Below the pieces are notes generated by a model. That model did not search any database. It worked only from the letters and a program-made list of their open reading frames with translations, and was not told the DNA's origin. 64,000 nt of DNA from Sinorhizobium meliloti 4H41 (GTDB lineage Bacteria > Pseudomonadota > Alphaproteobacteria > Rhizobiales > Rhizobiaceae). A program made the translations under genes and the position numbers. Where the stretch lies: positions 744,001 to 808,000 of the forward strand of contig NZ_AQWP01000002.1 in assembly GCF_000375585.1 (NCBI RefSeq), read 5' to 3'. Position 1 is the first letter of the stretch. Every line of letters begins with the position of its first letter. Shown one piece after another: positions 1-7,668 of the stretch.

Positions 1-1564
1 CGCTCCAGAAATACGTGTCGGGCGCCAGCGGATTGAGCGAAAGCGCCTTGGCCAGCTTGTCGAGCGCCTCACGCGGACGGGAGACATGAACGAGCGTGTC
101 GGCGTGGCTGTAAAGCACGTCGGCATAATGCGGGCTCAGGTTTTCCGCGAGATCCAGCGCCGCAAGGCTCTCGTCGAGATCACCCTGATAGAGTTTGACG
201 ACACCGAACTCGCGGTGTGCTCCGGGCAGGTCCTCATTGCTTTCGATCGCCTCCTTGGCGTGATGCTCCGCCAGCGAAAGAAGTTCACGATCGCCGCGGG
301 CCGTCAGGATCCACTCGATTGCATAGGTGCGCGCCATCCCGCTCAGCGCCGGAGCAAAATCCGGCTTGTGCTTGAGCGCGGCCCTGAAATCGCGGCGTGC
401 CCTGCGGATTTCGGGAAGCCCCACGCTGGAGAGGTTTCGCAGGCCGGCGAGGTAGGCGTAATAGGCCTCCGGATGGGCCAGATAGTCGATACGCGCGGCA
501 CGGCCGGTCTCGACCTGCTCCGTCACCGCCCGGGCGACATGAAAGGCGATTTCCTGGCGTTGCTGAAGGAGACCGACCGGAGATATCGCGAACCGCTCCG
601 CCCAGACGATCGCGTCGGACGGCAGAAATATGAGCTGCGTGAAAAGTCCCTGGTCCGACATGCGGCAGTCGAGCGCATAGGTGACGCCATGCTTTTCCAG
701 GAACGCAGCCTTGTCCGCGGCATCCCGTATCCGCTCCGCCGTGTATGGAGCAACGACGGACATCGATCGTTGCGCACATAGCCCGATCGTGATGTCCTCG
801 ACCACAGCCACGCTGACCGCGTGAAGCATCGGATCGCTGCCGAAGGCCGCGGGGGGAAGCAGAGCGACACGGGGTGCCGGCGCAACCGGCGGAGCACTCG
901 CCTCCGTTGCGAACTCCCTGCCAAACCCAGCCTGCGGCAGCCGGGCCCTTCCCGGCTCGCCGCCCCCGATGACCAGCCCCCCGCCGGTCATCCGCTCCAG
1001 GATCGCACGCACGGCCGTATCCATCGGATCGAGCTCGAGGAGGTGCATGCACGCGCTGCGCCGCAGAGACCTGTCGGCAAACCGCTCTTCGCCGCCGAGA
1101 AGCGCCGCGCGCATCGCCTGCGTGAACAGCCGCCGCTGTTCTCCGACCCAATCCGCATAGCGACCCGGTGGCACATCCGCGCTTGCCAGAAACCCGTCGC
1201 GCCAGAGCGCAAGCCCGGTGCGGAACGCCTCTTCCGAACGCTCCAGCGCCTCGAAACCGTCGACGTCGCAGGTAATCTCCCCCACCGTCACCTCGGTTTC
1301 CGTCGCCGCAATGAGCGGCCCCGACTCCGCAGCAAGATGGCGCATGCGCCACAATGTCGACCGCAGGTTCTTGAAAGCGACGCTCTTTTCCCGTTCGGGC
1401 CAGATCAGCATTGCGAGCTTTTCACGGGAAGCCGTTTTCTCCCCGGACACGCAGAGATAGGCGAGTATCAGCGACCCCCGCTCGGGACACGCCACAACCA
1501 CGCCGCCGGAATCGACCAGCCGCAACTCCCCGAATGTCTGCAGACGATAATGCGGCCCCGCCAC
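1..1564 (-). CDS. SARP/BTAD-type transcriptional regulator with TPR-like tail (3' end cut by window edge)
   Basis: Read on the minus strand from a GTG at 1564 with a GAGG ribosome site about 6 nt upstream; an in-frame stop lies a short way upstream, so no earlier ATG is possible. The product begins VAGPHYRLQTFGELRLV, which fits the winged-helix DNA-binding start of SARP/AfsR-type activators, followed by a BTAD-like helical region (LILAYLCVSGEKTASREKLAMLIWPE and onwards). Then comes a Rossmann-like segment and tandem helices rich in A/L/Y (AYYAYLAGLRNLSS, HREFGVVKLYQGDLDE) that look like TPRs. This resembles the rhizobial adenylate-cyclase-like or CadC-like TPR regulators without the cyclase domain. 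About 521 codons are inside the window and the C-terminus is missing. Target genes are unknown; no operon partner is visible. Confidence 0.75.
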   Translation of the reverse strand, partial: MAGPHYRLQTFGELRLVDSGGVVVACPERGSLILAYLCVSGEKTASREKLAMLIWPEREKSVAFKNLRSTLWRMRHLAAESGPLIAATETEVTVGEITCDVDGFEALERSEEAFRTGLALWRDGFLASADVPPGRYADWVGEQRRLFTQAMRAALLGGEERFADRSLRRSACMHLLELDPMDTAVRAILERMTGGGLVIGGGEPGRARLPQAGFGREFATEASAPPVAPAPRVALLPPAAFGSDPMLHAVSVAVVEDITIGLCAQRSMSVVAPYTAERIRDAADKAAFLEKHGVTYALDCRMSDQGLFTQLIFLPSDAIVWAERFAISPVGLLQQRQEIAFHVARAVTEQVETGRAARIDYLAHPEAYYAYLAGLRNLSSVGLPEIRRARRDFRAALKHKPDFAPALSGMARTYAIEWILTARGDRELLSLAEHHAKEAIESNEDLPGAHREFGVVKLYQGDLDESLAALDLAENLSPHYADVLYSHADTLVHVSRPREALDKLAKALSLNPLAPDTYFWS

Positions 1565-1958
1565 GAAAACCTCAAATGGCTCGAATGGTGGAAGCGCCGC
1601 CGGCGACCGGCGAGACCGTCGACATCTCGTTCACCAACCCTCTCCTGCCCCTTCGGCACGAACACCAAAGCGCACGCTGCGCCCCACGGCTCGTCGCTGG
1701 AGAAAGAAGGACGGACGCCGAACAGACCGGCAATCTGTGCAGGCGCAGCCACCGATCGGCACGGTTCATGCCTCCGGATGTGCGGCTGCGATGCCCGGAG
1801 CCACACCTGCCCGTCCCTTGGTTCACTTCCCAGCCCGATGCGGAAACGCATGCAGCCCAGATGCGAACATGCTCGAAAAGCCGGAACATGGCAACTCATT
1901 GCCGCTTATATCTGTTAAGGACGCAGCCCAAGACGGCGTCCGCGGAGCTTCCGCATCG
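1565..1958. other. Intergenic, no gene seen
   Basis: Between the divergently read regulator and the aac(3) promoter. Long open frames exist on both strands, but their composition is that of random GC-rich sequence: Arg/Pro/Ser-rich with no domain-like stretches. I see no supported gene here. Confidence 0.5.
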
Positions 1959-1987
1959 TTGTTCGCCAGCCGTTTTCATGCTATGTT
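1959..1987 (+). promoter_or_regulatory. Candidate sigma-70 promoter for the aac(3) gene
   Basis: TTGTTC at 1959-1964, a 17-nt spacer, then TATGTT at 1982-1987. Hexamers and spacing fit an RpoD promoter. Transcription would start near 1994 and give a leader of about 110 nt before the ATG at 2105. Prediction from sequence only. Confidence 0.5.
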
Positions 1988-2038
1988 GAACGGGATCGAT
2001 CGAGGGTGCCGTAAACCCGCTGCAGATCGTTCGCCGGA

Positions 2039-2068
2039 GCGCGCTTGGCCCAAACAAGCGCGCTTTTT
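2039..2068 (+). terminator. Intrinsic terminator inside the aac(3) leader (possible attenuator)
   Basis: A perfect 8-bp stem GCGCGCTT / AAGCGCGC (2039-2046 and 2056-2063) with a 9-nt loop, followed directly by TTTTT (2064-2068). It lies 36 nt before the acetyltransferase start and downstream of the only good promoter I see. Transcripts from that promoter must therefore read through it to express the gene. Alternatively it terminates a short upstream RNA. Confidence 0.65.
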
Positions 2069-2104
2069 GCTGTCGCAATGCCAGCGGTTACCAATAGGCA
2101 ATCC

Positions 2105-2914
2105 ATGACGCAACAATATGAATGGCGGACTTCGCAAGTCGTTGATCAACTCATTGCACTCGGGGTAGAGCCTGGAGGCATTCTGCTCGTTCACAGTTCC
2201 TTTCGCAGCGTCCGGCCTGTCGAAGGCGGGCCGCTTGGCGTGATTGCCGCTCTGCGCACGGCCATCGGCCCGGAGGGCACACTCGTCATGCCATCATGGT
2301 CGGGTCTTGACGACGAGCCGTTCGACCCCGCGACGACACCTGCAACATCCGATCTGGGAATACTCGCCGACACGTTCTGGCGGCTGGAGAATGTGACGCG
2401 CAGCGACCATCCGTTCGCGTTTGCGGCAGCCGGCCCGCTTGCCGCACGCATCACATCAGACACTCTGCCCCTGCCCCCGCACGCTCCCGCAAGTCCTATA
2501 GGACGTATCCACGAACTAGACGGGCAAGTGCTCCTCCTCGGCGTCGGGCACGATTCGGACACCACGCTGCATCTCGCCGAGCTGATGGCGAAGGTCCCCT
2601 ATGGAGTGCCGAAACACTGTACGGTCCTCGATAACGGCAGGCCGATCCGCATCGACTATCGCGAGAACGATCACTGCTGCCAGAACTTCAACCTGGCCGA
2701 CACCTGGCTGCGGCGAAAGGGCTTGCAGCGGGAGGGCCCGGTCGGCCATGCCCATGCTCGCCTGATCCGCTCGCGAGACATCGCGAGGATCGCCACGGAT
2801 CAACTGGCCCGCGATCCACTCGTCTTCCTGCATCCGGTAGAGGCAGGGTGCGACGAATGCGATGCGGCGCGCCAGTCGGCCGGCTGCGCTCGTGGCGGCA
2901 GCCTCGCCGGGTGA
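2105..2914 (+). CDS. aac(3): Aminoglycoside N(3)-acetyltransferase, AAC(3)-IV-like
   Basis: 269 aa. AAC(3) enzymes transfer acetyl from acetyl-CoA to the 3-amino group of the deoxystreptamine ring. The whole length tracks what I recall of AAC(3)-IV (apramycin/gentamicin acetyltransferase): QYEWR near the start, GGILLVHSSFRSVRP (about residues 19-33), GTLVMPSWSGLDDEPFDPAT (about 58-77), RSDHPFAFAAAGP, LLLGVGHDSDTTLHLAELM, ENDHCC and EAGCDECDAARQS near the end. The ATG at 2105 matches the family start (M-x-QYEWR); a longer in-frame start at 2045 would lie inside the terminator stem. The gene stands alone. The leader terminator suggests controlled read-through. Family call is firm; actual resistance is inferred. 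Confidence 0.92.
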   Translation: MTQQYEWRTSQVVDQLIALGVEPGGILLVHSSFRSVRPVEGGPLGVIAALRTAIGPEGTLVMPSWSGLDDEPFDPATTPATSDLGILADTFWRLENVTRSDHPFAFAAAGPLAARITSDTLPLPPHAPASPIGRIHELDGQVLLLGVGHDSDTTLHLAELMAKVPYGVPKHCTVLDNGRPIRIDYRENDHCCQNFNLADTWLRRKGLQREGPVGHAHARLIRSRDIARIATDQLARDPLVFLHPVEAGCDECDAARQSAGCARGGSLAG

Positions 2915-2960
2915 TCAGCTCGGCCGTCTCCTACGGCCCGTCTGATGACATGGCACGGTT

Positions 2961-3197
2961 TTACGAATCCGAGTATTTGACCGTTACGCCGCGCTGCCGA
3001 AAGTAGGCCTGCATCAGCTTCCTGCCAGAACGGTTGTTCTGTGCGAGTCTGCCCGGATCAAAGACGGCCTCTTTCAACCCCTCCCGCGTCAACGCTGCCT
3101 TGAGAGTCGCGATATGCGCGTCGATGTCGGCATTGTCCGCCTGGAGCGATTCATAAATGCGGTTTATCGCATCTGCGACGGTCGGTTCGCTCACCAT
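2961..3197 (-). CDS. Small conserved hypothetical protein
   Basis: 78 aa, starting MVSEPTVADAINRIYESL, with an ATG at 3197. Mostly amphipathic helix, then a basic C-terminal stretch (RLAQNNRSGRKLMQAYFRQRG). No known domain recognised. It is convergent with aac(3). The composition looks protein-like rather than shadow-like, but function is unknown. Confidence 0.5.
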   Translation of the reverse strand: MVSEPTVADAINRIYESLQADNADIDAHIATLKAALTREGLKEAVFDPGRLAQNNRSGRKLMQAYFRQRGVTVKYSDS

Positions 3198-3318
3198 TAC
3201 ACTCCTGTTGTTGTCTGGCTGGCGCTTACCATACTTTTTGCCTTGACCCTAGAGGACGCTCTGTCTCCGACAGCATGACGTCGTTGACGATCTAAAGGAA
3301 GCGACCCATCTAAGCGTC

Positions 3319-3948
3319 ATGCCGAAACACGACAACAGTCGCATCGAGCTGCTCAAGACATGGGTGCTGCCGCCAGCGGCGACATTGGGTTCATCCGTCC
3401 GCATGAAGGGCATCCTTCTGGAAATTCGCGCGCGGCTTCCGTCTGCCACGAAAAAATCGCTCAATCTCGATGGTCGCGAGCTCACGCTTATGATGTCCGC
3501 AAGCGAGAAGGCTGCGTTCCACGCCGCATCGGCTGTCGTCGCCGAGGCGTTGGTAAGCATCGAGACCCTTCCGGTGATACCGCGCGAGATCGAGGACATT
3601 CTCACGATCAAGACGAGCGAAAGACATCGGTGGCTGGCCGACGGTCGCTTGCCGAGTGCTGGAACGCGAACGGTCAAGCTGCGCGGACGCGCCAGAAAGA
3701 TAACATTTCATGTCTTCGACCCGAGGATTGTCGCAGACATTCTCGATCGAGGCGTCGTGGACGATTGGCGCGAGGAAGACGCGGCGGCTGCCGCCGAAAA
3801 CCGCAGACGGGCTGCGTACAAGGCGAAGTTGACGCGATCGTTGAGAAACACCACCAAGGGCGGATCGAACTCCGAAGCCGAACACGGAGACGTCGCCTCC
3901 AACCTGGCCGGATGGGAGGAGTTCGGACGCGATGGACTTCTTCGGTAA
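3319..3948 (+). CDS. Hypothetical protein, first gene of a three-gene coupled set
   Basis: 209 aa. Third-position GC is high, as expected of a real gene here. Contains a mixed alpha/beta middle (IKTSERHRWLADGRLP then VKLRGRARKITFHVFDPRIV) and a charged, Ala/Arg-rich C-terminal helix (DDWREEDAAAAAENRRRAAY). I do not recognise the family. Its end overlaps the start of the 37-codon frame at 3932, which in turn overlaps the methyltransferase start. That suggests co-translation. The exact start is uncertain: AAGGAAG lies about 18 nt upstream, which is far. Confidence 0.55.
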   Translation: MPKHDNSRIELLKTWVLPPAATLGSSVRMKGILLEIRARLPSATKKSLNLDGRELTLMMSASEKAAFHAASAVVAEALVSIETLPVIPREIEDILTIKTSERHRWLADGRLPSAGTRTVKLRGRARKITFHVFDPRIVADILDRGVVDDWREEDAAAAAENRRRAAYKAKLTRSLRNTTKGGSNSEAEHGDVASNLAGWEEFGRDGLLR

Positions 3949-4045
3949 TCGGGAATCGACCGGATTGCGCCCGGGGCGCGGTCACCCCTTCTTTATGATT
4001 GCCGTCGATGATGACCGGCACGAATTGGGGCGAGCGATTTTCTGA
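3932..4045 (+). CDS. Candidate 37-aa protein between hypothetical gene and methyltransferase
   Basis: ATG at 3932, TGA at 4043-4045, overlapping the upstream stop by 17 nt and sharing one base with the downstream ATG (TGATG). A strong ribosome site GGAGGAG sits at 3915-3921, 10 nt before the ATG. The peptide (MDFFGNRESTGLRPGRGHPF and onwards, ending HELGRAIF) has a hydrophobic-acidic C-terminal half. It may be a real microprotein or a leader coupling translation into the next gene. No homologue recognised. Confidence 0.45.
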   Translation: MDFFGNRESTGLRPGRGHPFFMIAVDDDRHELGRAIF

Positions 4046-4629
4046 TGACCGACGTAACACTAGGCTTCTACGACACGAATGCCGAGGAATATGCTGCCAG
4101 CGGGGGTGCTCCCAATCCGAGGTTGTTCACCTTCCTCGACCGTTGCAGGCCAAAGGGTAAAGTCCTGGAACTGGGGACCGGTGGCGGTGTCGATGCTGCC
4201 GCCATCATCGGAAGAGGCTTTGATCTTGACGCCACTGACGGCTCCCCCGAACTCGCCGCCATTGCTTCGCGCCGCATCGGACGGCCAGTCAAGACAATGC
4301 TCTTCAATGAGTTGGATGCCATCGGGATTTATGACGGCGTATATGCTTGCGCTTCATTGACCCATGTACGTCGATCGGACCTTCGCGGTGTGATCGAGAA
4401 AGTTTATCGGGCGATGATCGAAAACGGGGTCGTTTGGGCGAGCTTCAAAACAGGAGCAGAGGAGGGTTCGGACGCACTTGGTCGTCATTATAACTATCTA
4501 TCGCAAGACGAGTTGATCCGGCTCTGGCGTGCAGCGGCACCTTGGCGGGCGATTGAAACGGAAGCGTGGTTGGGCGGCGCTTACGACCGGAAGGCAACGG
4601 AATGGATGGCGATTACTGCCATGAAGTAA
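4045..4629 (+). CDS. Class I SAM-dependent methyltransferase
   Basis: 194 aa. SAM-binding motif I is clear: VLELGTGGGVDAAAIIGRG (about residues 39-57), then an acidic motif II (DATDGSPELAAIA) and a motif-IV/VI region (YDGVYACASLTHVRRSDL). The fold and length match the small UbiE/tellurite-resistance-like methyltransferases that act on small molecules; the substrate is not evident. The C-terminus ends KATEWMAITA. The start is coupled (TGATG) to the 37-codon frame upstream. No terminator is seen before the repeat that follows. Confidence 0.8.
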   Translation: MTDVTLGFYDTNAEEYAASGGAPNPRLFTFLDRCRPKGKVLELGTGGGVDAAAIIGRGFDLDATDGSPELAAIASRRIGRPVKTMLFNELDAIGIYDGVYACASLTHVRRSDLRGVIEKVYRAMIENGVVWASFKTGAEEGSDALGRHYNYLSQDELIRLWRAAAPWRAIETEAWLGGAYDRKATEWMAITAMK

Positions 4630-4736
4630 ATCCCCTAAGGCCTGTTGAGATTCATTTTGAGTTTATGATTGGGTTGCTTCGTGCGCCACTGCATGTTTCC
4701 TTTGATCGTAGCCGATCAATGGACAAAAACATGCAG

Positions 4737-4905
4737 CCGCTTAAAGGGCTACAGCGCAGGACTGCAATCTCTCCTCGTTCCTCATTCCTGTGCTCGTCAC
4801 AGGGATGAGAGCAGCGCCGCGTCTGCGGCGCGGGAGAGCCTTTCCAGCCCAAGGACTTGGTCTGGCTGGATCTCCTGTGACAAGCACAGGAATGAGGAAA
4901 TCAAA
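4737..4905. repeat. Dispersed palindromic intergenic repeat, copy 1
   Basis: Contains AAAGGGCTACAGCG, a GCGCCGCGTCTGCGGCGCG hairpin, AGCCCAAGGACTTGG and inverted arms ATTCCTGTGCTCGTCACAG / CTGTGACAAGCACAGGAAT. The same modules recur in the same order at 6177-6390. This fits the rhizobial intergenic mosaic repeats. It fills most of the 354-nt gap 4630-4983; no gene is seen there. Confidence 0.75.
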
Positions 4906-4983
4906 CAAGTGGCGGCAATGCGGGTGACTTCGGCTGCACAGAGTGTAGATTGGCAGCCATCTACCACCACGAAGAGAGCGCCA

Positions 4984-5322
4984 ATGCCCCGTTTTCTGGC
5001 CGTGTACACCATGAAACCCGAAGACCTCGCCGCCTTCCGCAGTCTGCCCAAGGCAGAGCAGGACGCGATCGACGCGGTCGGGCTGGAACAGTGGGCAGCC
5101 TGGGAGGACAGAAACGCCGCATCCATCCTCGACCGTGGTGGCATGGTGGGCAAGACGACACGTGTAACCAGGGACGGTATCGCCAATGCCGTGAACCCAT
5201 TTTGCGGCTACCTTGTCGTCGAAGCGGGAAGCATCGAGGCCGCGGCGCGGCTGTTCCAGGACCACCCGCACATCACAGTCTTTCCAGGAGACGGCGTAGA
5301 TATCATGCCCTTTCTGACCTGA
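4984..5322 (+). CDS. YCII-like small protein
   Basis: 112 aa from ATG 4984 (MPRFLAVYTMKPEDLAAFR). The start is chosen because upstream sequence in frame runs through the repeat. The fold pattern (beta-alpha-beta, with GGYLVV-like FCGYLVVEAGSIEAAARLF and DHPHITVFPGDGVDIMP) is that of YCII/DGPF-type ferredoxin-like dimeric proteins. These are often linked to sigma factors or small-molecule turnover; the reaction is unknown. Monocistronic, with the repeat upstream and a convergent gene downstream. Confidence 0.6.
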   Translation: MPRFLAVYTMKPEDLAAFRSLPKAEQDAIDAVGLEQWAAWEDRNAASILDRGGMVGKTTRVTRDGIANAVNPFCGYLVVEAGSIEAAARLFQDHPHITVFPGDGVDIMPFLT

Positions 5323-5444
5323 ACGCCTTCGGTCAGCTATTCAAGCGAGATTGTGCCCAAACGGAAATGCGTTGCCCATTCTGGACTGGTGGCGCCGGCT
5401 TGCTTTTCGGCACCGGGTGCATGCCGCGAGCGGCCCAGCCACCG

Positions 5445-6071
5445 TCAATTGCTTGCGAAGCAGTAGAAGAGGCCGTCTCCGCCGGTTCCCTTGAATGCCT
5501 CGTTCGAGCAGCCGCCCCTCGTCGAATGCGACGAATTCCAGGATTTCGCCGCATCGGAATCGTCCAGGCCCGTTCGGTCGCTGTGGCCGACGATCGCCGC
5601 GCCCTCCGCGCCGCCCATTGTCCAATTGCCGCAGGTTTCCGGTGCGGCAGTTCCATCTGGTTTCGAGCCAGTCAGGATGTCGTGGCGGTTGGGGCTGTCG
5701 CCACGGCCGGGAATGACTTCGCCTTTCTCGTTGAGAGCCGTCTGCTTCGTCAGGTTGTTGCCGTCGCTGTGAAGCGAGGCGACATCGTCGGCGATCTTCT
5801 CGCCCTTGGCGTTGTACCAGGGGCCGTTTCCGATCCGATCCCTGGCGTTCTCGGTGTCGGTGGACAGATAGGCTCTCCAGGTCTTGCCCGTCGAACCACT
5901 CGCCGTCGCCAAGGAATTGCAGTATGCGTCGGCTCCGGCCAGTCCTCCGAGGTCGCCACCCCTGCCCGGATTTGCGCTGGTGACGAAGAAGCTCATGGAG
6001 GTGTCCTGGGCGTGTGCCCACAGTGGAGAGCAGGCCAGGACGGCCACTGTGAATGCAAGCACGCGGTTCAT
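5445..6071 (-). CDS. Secreted lectin-fold-like protein
   Basis: 208 aa with a Sec signal peptide (MNRVLAFTVAVLACSPLWAHAQ, cleavage after AHA). The mature part begins with SFFVTSANPGRGGDLGGLAG then ADAYCNSLATASG and KTWRAYLSTD. This is the pattern of the DUF1554/endostatin-like C-type-lectin fold found in periplasmic or extracellular proteins. Four cysteines remain (AYC, ETC, GGC, FYC), fitting two disulfides. The C-terminus GDGLFYCFASN closes the fold. Function is unknown; binding rather than catalysis is expected. Monocistronic. Confidence 0.7.
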   Translation of the reverse strand: MNRVLAFTVAVLACSPLWAHAQDTSMSFFVTSANPGRGGDLGGLAGADAYCNSLATASGSTGKTWRAYLSTDTENARDRIGNGPWYNAKGEKIADDVASLHSDGNNLTKQTALNEKGEVIPGRGDSPNRHDILTGSKPDGTAAPETCGNWTMGGAEGAAIVGHSDRTGLDDSDAAKSWNSSHSTRGGCSNEAFKGTGGDGLFYCFASN

Positions 6072-6176
6072 GGCGATTCTCCAGCATTTCGTCAGTGAAG
6101 CCTATTGCTGAAAACGGCCGGCGTAAAATCGAAATCCTGTGATTGGAAGCGGCAACCGTTAAGTGAGCCATGCAGC

Positions 6177-6390
6177 AGCTGAAAGGGCTACAGCGACCTT
6201 TGCGCGTCTCATAAGATGCGCGGCGCTGTTGGAAACTTTTCGGAGGACTGCAACGTCTCCTCGTTCTCATCTCTCGTGCTTGTCACAGAGATGAGAGCAG
6301 CGCCGCGTCTGCGGCGCGGGAAGCGTTCTTTCAGCCCAAGGACTTGGGCTGGCTGGATTCCTGTGGCAAGCACAGGAATGAGGAAATGAA
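6177..6390. repeat. Dispersed palindromic intergenic repeat, copy 2
   Basis: Longer copy of the element at 4737-4905. It adds a hairpin module (ACAGCGACCTTTGCGCGTCT ... AGATGCGCGGCGCTGT) after the shared GGGCTACAGCG start. It then shares GCAGCGCCGCGTCTGCGGCG, CAGCCCAAGGACTTGG and the ATTCCTGTGGCAAGCACAGG inverted arm. It fills much of the 6072-6617 gap; the remainder shows no gene. Confidence 0.75.
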
Positions 6391-6617
6391 ATAAGCCGCG
6401 GCGGGCGGCCTGAACCTCAGCAGGCCTCGAACCAGGGACTATTGCCGTCAAGTTCTCGCATTGCGATGCCGATGAACACTGGCCCCGCGGCAAACGCTCC
6501 TCTATTGTATCAATCCTGGGTAGTGAAACGATCGGCGAAGCTGAAGTCGTGTTGTTGGAATGCTTGCGCCCGGCCGTTTGCGGTATGAAACTTCTCCGAA
6601 AAGAGGATTGTTTCGGA

Positions 6618-7604
6618 ATGGAAGGAATTCTCCAGCAGGTCCCGTCCCCCTGGCACCGTATAGAGATATCGCAAGTCGAAGACCTGTCCGACGCGGTGCA
6701 TGGTGCCGGAATGGAAGCTACACAGATGGCGCGTGGCAAGCTGTCAGGGAGCCTCATTTTTTCCGAGCAGGATGGCGTGACATACAGCGGCGGCTTTATA
6801 GAAGGCCGTGTGGCGCTTCGCAGCCCTCTCTCCCCGGACACTCTTTCTTTGGGGCTTGGCCTCTGGCTCCCCGGATCATCCTGGCACTCGTTCACCGAGG
6901 TCAAAACTGGAGACGTGGCCATATATCATGGAGGGGACGAACACGATTCTCTCTACGCGCCGGGCTCCATGTACGCCGTAGCGACGATTTCCGCCGATCA
7001 ACTCGAGCAGGAAGCCGGAAGAAACGGAATGGTTCTGGACAGGGCTGCGCTAGGCGGAAGTGGGATTCACAATCGATCCATGACGCCGGAGGTGGTAACG
7101 GCGCTTGCGGCCGAATTTAGCCGCATCCACACGGGCAACCCCGCACGGCCCGGTCTCGGGAAGATGCTGCTGAGAGCGCTCATCGACCATCTTGGCCGCC
7201 CCCCTTATAACCACGGACGCCGGGCCAACACACATCTACATGCGAGGATCGTGGCGCGTGCCAGAGCCTACATAGTCGAACACCTTTCTGAGCCGATAGC
7301 CCTTGACGACATCGCAGCTGCCGCATTCGCCTCGCGTCGTACGCTCTACCGCGCGTTCGCGGACATCCTCGACGACACTCCCCAAACATACGTCCGGCGT
7401 CTAAGGCTGCACAGAATAAGACGGGGCCTCGCGACTGATCGGGAACGAGCGTGCACCATCGCGGTCGTGGCAAATGAGTGGGGCATCAGCGAACTCGGCA
7501 GATTGGCGGGATGGTATCGCGAATTGTTCGGGGAACTGCCGAGCGAAACATTAGCAGCGTTCAAGCAGTCCGAATCCGCACAACAAGGCTCGACAGCCCA
7601 CTAG
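6618..7604 (+). CDS. AraC-family transcriptional regulator (tandem paralogue 1)
   Basis: About 328 aa from ATG 6618, which has AGAGGA about 10 nt upstream; GTG 6549 and ATG 6585 are alternatives. The N-terminal half is a cupin-like sensor (GSLIFSEQDGVTYSGGFIEG, YHGGDEHDSLYAPGSMYAVA). The C-terminal ~100 aa hold two helix-turn-helix motifs (IALDDIAAAAFASRRTLYRA; CTIAVVANEWGISELGRLAG). The recognition helices and RLRLHRIRRGL resemble FeaR/EutR-type regulators. It is paralogous to the next gene, with matching motifs throughout. The effector is unknown; the nearby DUF1254 genes are plausible targets. Confidence 0.85.
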   Translation: MEGILQQVPSPWHRIEISQVEDLSDAVHGAGMEATQMARGKLSGSLIFSEQDGVTYSGGFIEGRVALRSPLSPDTLSLGLGLWLPGSSWHSFTEVKTGDVAIYHGGDEHDSLYAPGSMYAVATISADQLEQEAGRNGMVLDRAALGGSGIHNRSMTPEVVTALAAEFSRIHTGNPARPGLGKMLLRALIDHLGRPPYNHGRRANTHLHARIVARARAYIVEHLSEPIALDDIAAAAFASRRTLYRAFADILDDTPQTYVRRLRLHRIRRGLATDRERACTIAVVANEWGISELGRLAGWYRELFGELPSETLAAFKQSESAQQGSTAH

Positions 7605-7623
7605 ATTGGCAAAAGGTGCATAG
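7604..7623 (+). promoter_or_regulatory. Candidate AraC-type operator, copy 1
   Basis: GATTGGCAAAAGGTGCATAG directly after the first araC stop. A 17/20 match stands at 8671-8690, directly after the second araC stop and before the DUF1254 gene. The first site lies 46 nt upstream of the second araC start. Repeated placement upstream of adjacent genes suggests a binding site for one of the two AraC proteins. Confidence 0.4.
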
Positions 7624-7668
7624 AGGGAACGCTTCCTTCCTGCCATCCTCGTCTTTTGGGGATGCAAA

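Noticed and set aside
285..1352. 355-codon minus-strand open frame inside the SARP regulator
   Set aside because: Different frame from the regulator, Gly/Arg/Cys-rich and without motifs; the GTG-started frame at 1564 gives the protein-like sequence.
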